Source: an uncultured Clostridia bacterium (lineage in GTDB: Bacteria; Bacillota; Clostridia; Lachnospirales; CAMVHY01). Taken from it: a DNA stretch of 8,718 nt. Position 1 is the stretch's first letter. The number at the start of each line of letters is the position of its first letter. The position numbers were made by a program, and so were the translations under genes. The notes under the pieces were generated by a model. The model saw only the letters and a list, made by a program, of their open reading frames with translations. It was not told where the DNA came from and ran no database searches. The stretch lies in contig CAMVHY010000041.1 of assembly GCA_947167415.1 (NCBI GenBank), positions 1 to 8,718 on the forward strand, given 5' to 3'. Of the stretch, positions 7,824 through 8,718 are shown in pieces.

Positions 7824-7852
7824 ATTATAAAATAAAAAATTTTTTTTTTTAA
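7824..7852 (-). promoter_or_regulatory. Putative promoter of the membrane-protein gene
   Basis: On the minus strand TTAAAA (7852-7847), 17-base spacer, TATAAT (7829-7824). The -10 is perfect and the -35 matches TTGACA at four of six. The spacer holds an A/T tract of 6 A and 11 T that may be bent. Start near 7817, leader about 75 bases. Confidence 0.5.
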
Positions 7853-7882
7853 GATTTTTTATGTATGAAAAAAGGATATAGA

Positions 7883-7933
7883 ATGTCAAACAAATCAAAC
7901 AAAAATTCTATTTGCTATCGTGTCCAAAAATAA
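7883..7933 (+). other. Possible 16-codon ORF with good ribosome binding site
   Basis: AAGGA (7872-7876) stands six bases before ATG 7883, which opens MSNKSNKNSICYRVQK and then TAA. No similarity or promoter is evident, and it may be the remnant of a lost gene or chance. The rest of 7742-8022 holds the minus-strand promoter region and the terminator near 8000; I see no other gene in it. Confidence 0.2.
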
Positions 7934-7981
7934 ATTTTGCAAAAACATAATTTAAAATCTTTTTTAAAACAAAAAGCAAAA

Positions 7982-8016
7982 ATAAAAACGACCTCGTGTT
8001 TGAGATCATTTTTTTT
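7982..8016. terminator. Terminator downstream of the decayed minus-strand gene
   Basis: GACCTCG (7990-7996), loop TGTT, TGAGATC (8001-8007) pair with one C-A mismatch and one G-T wobble. A run of T (8009-8016) follows on the plus strand, and the complement of AATAAAAAC (7981-7989) gives a T-rich tail on the minus strand. It lies about 16 bases past the stop of the minus-strand remnant, so its original client was probably that gene. The right arm is identical to that of the terminator at 5639-5645. Confidence 0.6.
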
Positions 8017-8022
8017 ATGTAA

Positions 8023-8498
8023 TTAACCTAAAACTGATTGGTCTAGCGGATTTTGTTTGTCGTTTTCGATTTTAATATCTCGGTTGTTTGATGTTTCCAA
8101 TTTTAAGTCCAATAAGTTTTGGTTACTTTCAATACCTATTTTTCCGTCATTTTCGTTTTCAAAACAAATGCTCTTAATCGAAACAATTCCATTTGTTTTT
8201 ATTTTTCTTAGGGATGAAAAAAATTTTTAAAACATATCTGTTTGAAGCAAAATTATTATAATCAAATAACAACTTGTTGTTTGTATTGCAATTGTTAACT
8301 TCAGCAGTGTTATTTTTTTCCAAAATCCGATCAGCTCTTGAGATTAAATCATTTAAATCTATAGGTTTTTTATCAGATGATAACTTTATTTATTTCTTCT
8401 AATTTTTTTTCTAGTTCCTTTTTTTTTATTAGATAGTGTCTACACAAAAAAGATAAAAAAGAGAAATAGATTACAAGATAAATTATATATAGAGGGAA
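8023..8498 (-). pseudogene. Decayed gene for a small membrane-anchored protein
   Basis: Three consecutive minus-strand frames join into one plausible protein of about 155 aa. The first (8498 to about 8387) reads a hydrophobic segment, IIYLVIYFSFLSFL, then charged KKKELEKKLEEINK. The second (about 8386-8229) reads SSDKKPIDLNDLISRADRIL and on to SNRYVLK. The third (about 8222-8023) runs from SSLRKIKTNGIVSIKSI to NPLDQSVLG and TAA. The frame changes fall at an A-run (8385-8387) and at the A7/T5 tract 8217-8228; each is explained by one extra base. No proper start codon or ribosome binding site is seen for the first frame, so the start is lost or unknown. The layout, one N-terminal anchor then a coiled stretch and a polar domain, matches no family I know. 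Followed by a terminator. It could be a true pseudogene, a gene read through by transcriptional slippage, or a sequencing error. Confidence 0.6.
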
Positions 8499-8523
8499 TT
8501 AAAAAAAAAGGATCAAAATAAAA

Positions 8524-8717
8524 ATGGAAAAAAACGTATCGTAGATTTGATACAAGTGATGCGGAGTGGGAGCCAAATAGCATCTACATGAAAAAATTTA
8601 AAAGAACTACAAATACATAAAGATACAACGGAAATAAATAAAAGCGATGAAGTCATCGAGTGTTTTAGCATATCTGGTAGCGACACCGCGCCAACGTTTA
8701 AAAGCAAAAGTAAGTAA
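8524..8717 (+). pseudogene. Probable small decayed gene, about 60 codons
   Basis: AAAGGA (8507-8512) precedes ATG 8524, but that frame stops after six codons. Removing one A from the A7 run (8528-8534) continues it as MEKTYRRFDTSDAEWEPNSI; removing one A from the A6 run after ATG near 8589 continues it as KNLKELQIHKD, then SDEVIECFSISGSDTAP and TFKSKSK, stop TAA 8715-8717. Both breaks are single extra A in an A-run. The right-hand part is less A/T-rich than its surroundings. I do not recognise the product; DAEWE recalls the start of some IS5-type transposases, but nothing further supports that. The opposite strand has an unbroken 64-codon hydrophobic frame (8707-8513, TTG start), most likely an antisense shadow, which I cannot exclude. 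The gene may also be an N-terminal remnant of something longer. Confidence 0.4.
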
Positions 8718-8718
8718 G

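Noticed and set aside
7834..7850. A6/T11 tract as a possible replication or plasmid element
   Set aside because: It lies in the spacer of a promoter in A/T-rich DNA, and there are no DnaA boxes or iterons nearby.
8513..8707. Minus-strand hydrophobic frame of 64 codons at the right end
   Set aside because: TTG start without a ribosome binding site; the hydrophobicity is what the antisense of a charged protein gives. The plus-strand reading has a ribosome binding site, though it needs two frame repairs, so this is a judgement and not proof.
8534..8717. Transposase fragment, suggested by DAEWE
   Set aside because: Only a pentapeptide resembles IS5-type transposases; no DDE residues, terminal repeats or target duplication are visible.

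Overview
The window is an AT-rich stretch of bacterial chromosome. It holds one recognisable, essential gene: polC, the Gram-positive-type replicative DNA polymerase III alpha subunit. PolC restricts the host mainly to Bacillota, Mycoplasmatota-like lineages, Fusobacteria or Thermotogae. Trp is written TGG and TGA is used as a stop, so the code is the standard bacterial one and not the Mycoplasma code. Wording in the palm and thumb of PolC looks closest to Clostridia (recognition from memory, not a search). Strong A/T bias, orphan flanking genes, decayed gene remnants and loss of the usual polC neighbours suggest an eroding genome, such as a host-restricted or symbiotic clostridium. That lifestyle is an inference.

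Layout. 1-1020 (+): 3' part of an orphan, charged, helix-rich gene that is open at the left edge. 1021-1250: a boundary region built almost entirely from a decayed, out-of-frame copy of codons of about 30-82 of polC. The copy contains a strong intrinsic terminator and a near-consensus promoter. 1251-5567 (+): intact polC, 1438 aa, with a clear Shine-Dalgarno. 5568-5707: convergent gap with a bidirectional terminator. 5708-7741 (-): an orphan 677-aa protein with a soluble helical N-terminal half and about eight membrane segments in four hairpins. 7742-8022: its promoter and leader with a perfect 9-bp inverted repeat, a possible 16-codon ORF, and another terminator. 8023-8498 (-): a decayed gene for a small membrane-anchored protein. 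8524-8717 (+): a probable second small decayed gene.

The genes do not form a pathway. polC appears to be its own transcription unit, insulated on both sides by terminators and convergent with the membrane-protein gene. The main interest is how the remains of a partial polC duplication seem to have become the terminator and promoter that separate polC from the gene before it, and the run of +1 homopolymer frameshifts in the two small genes on the right while the two long genes stay intact. I found no tRNA, rRNA, CRISPR array, insertion sequence or attachment site.
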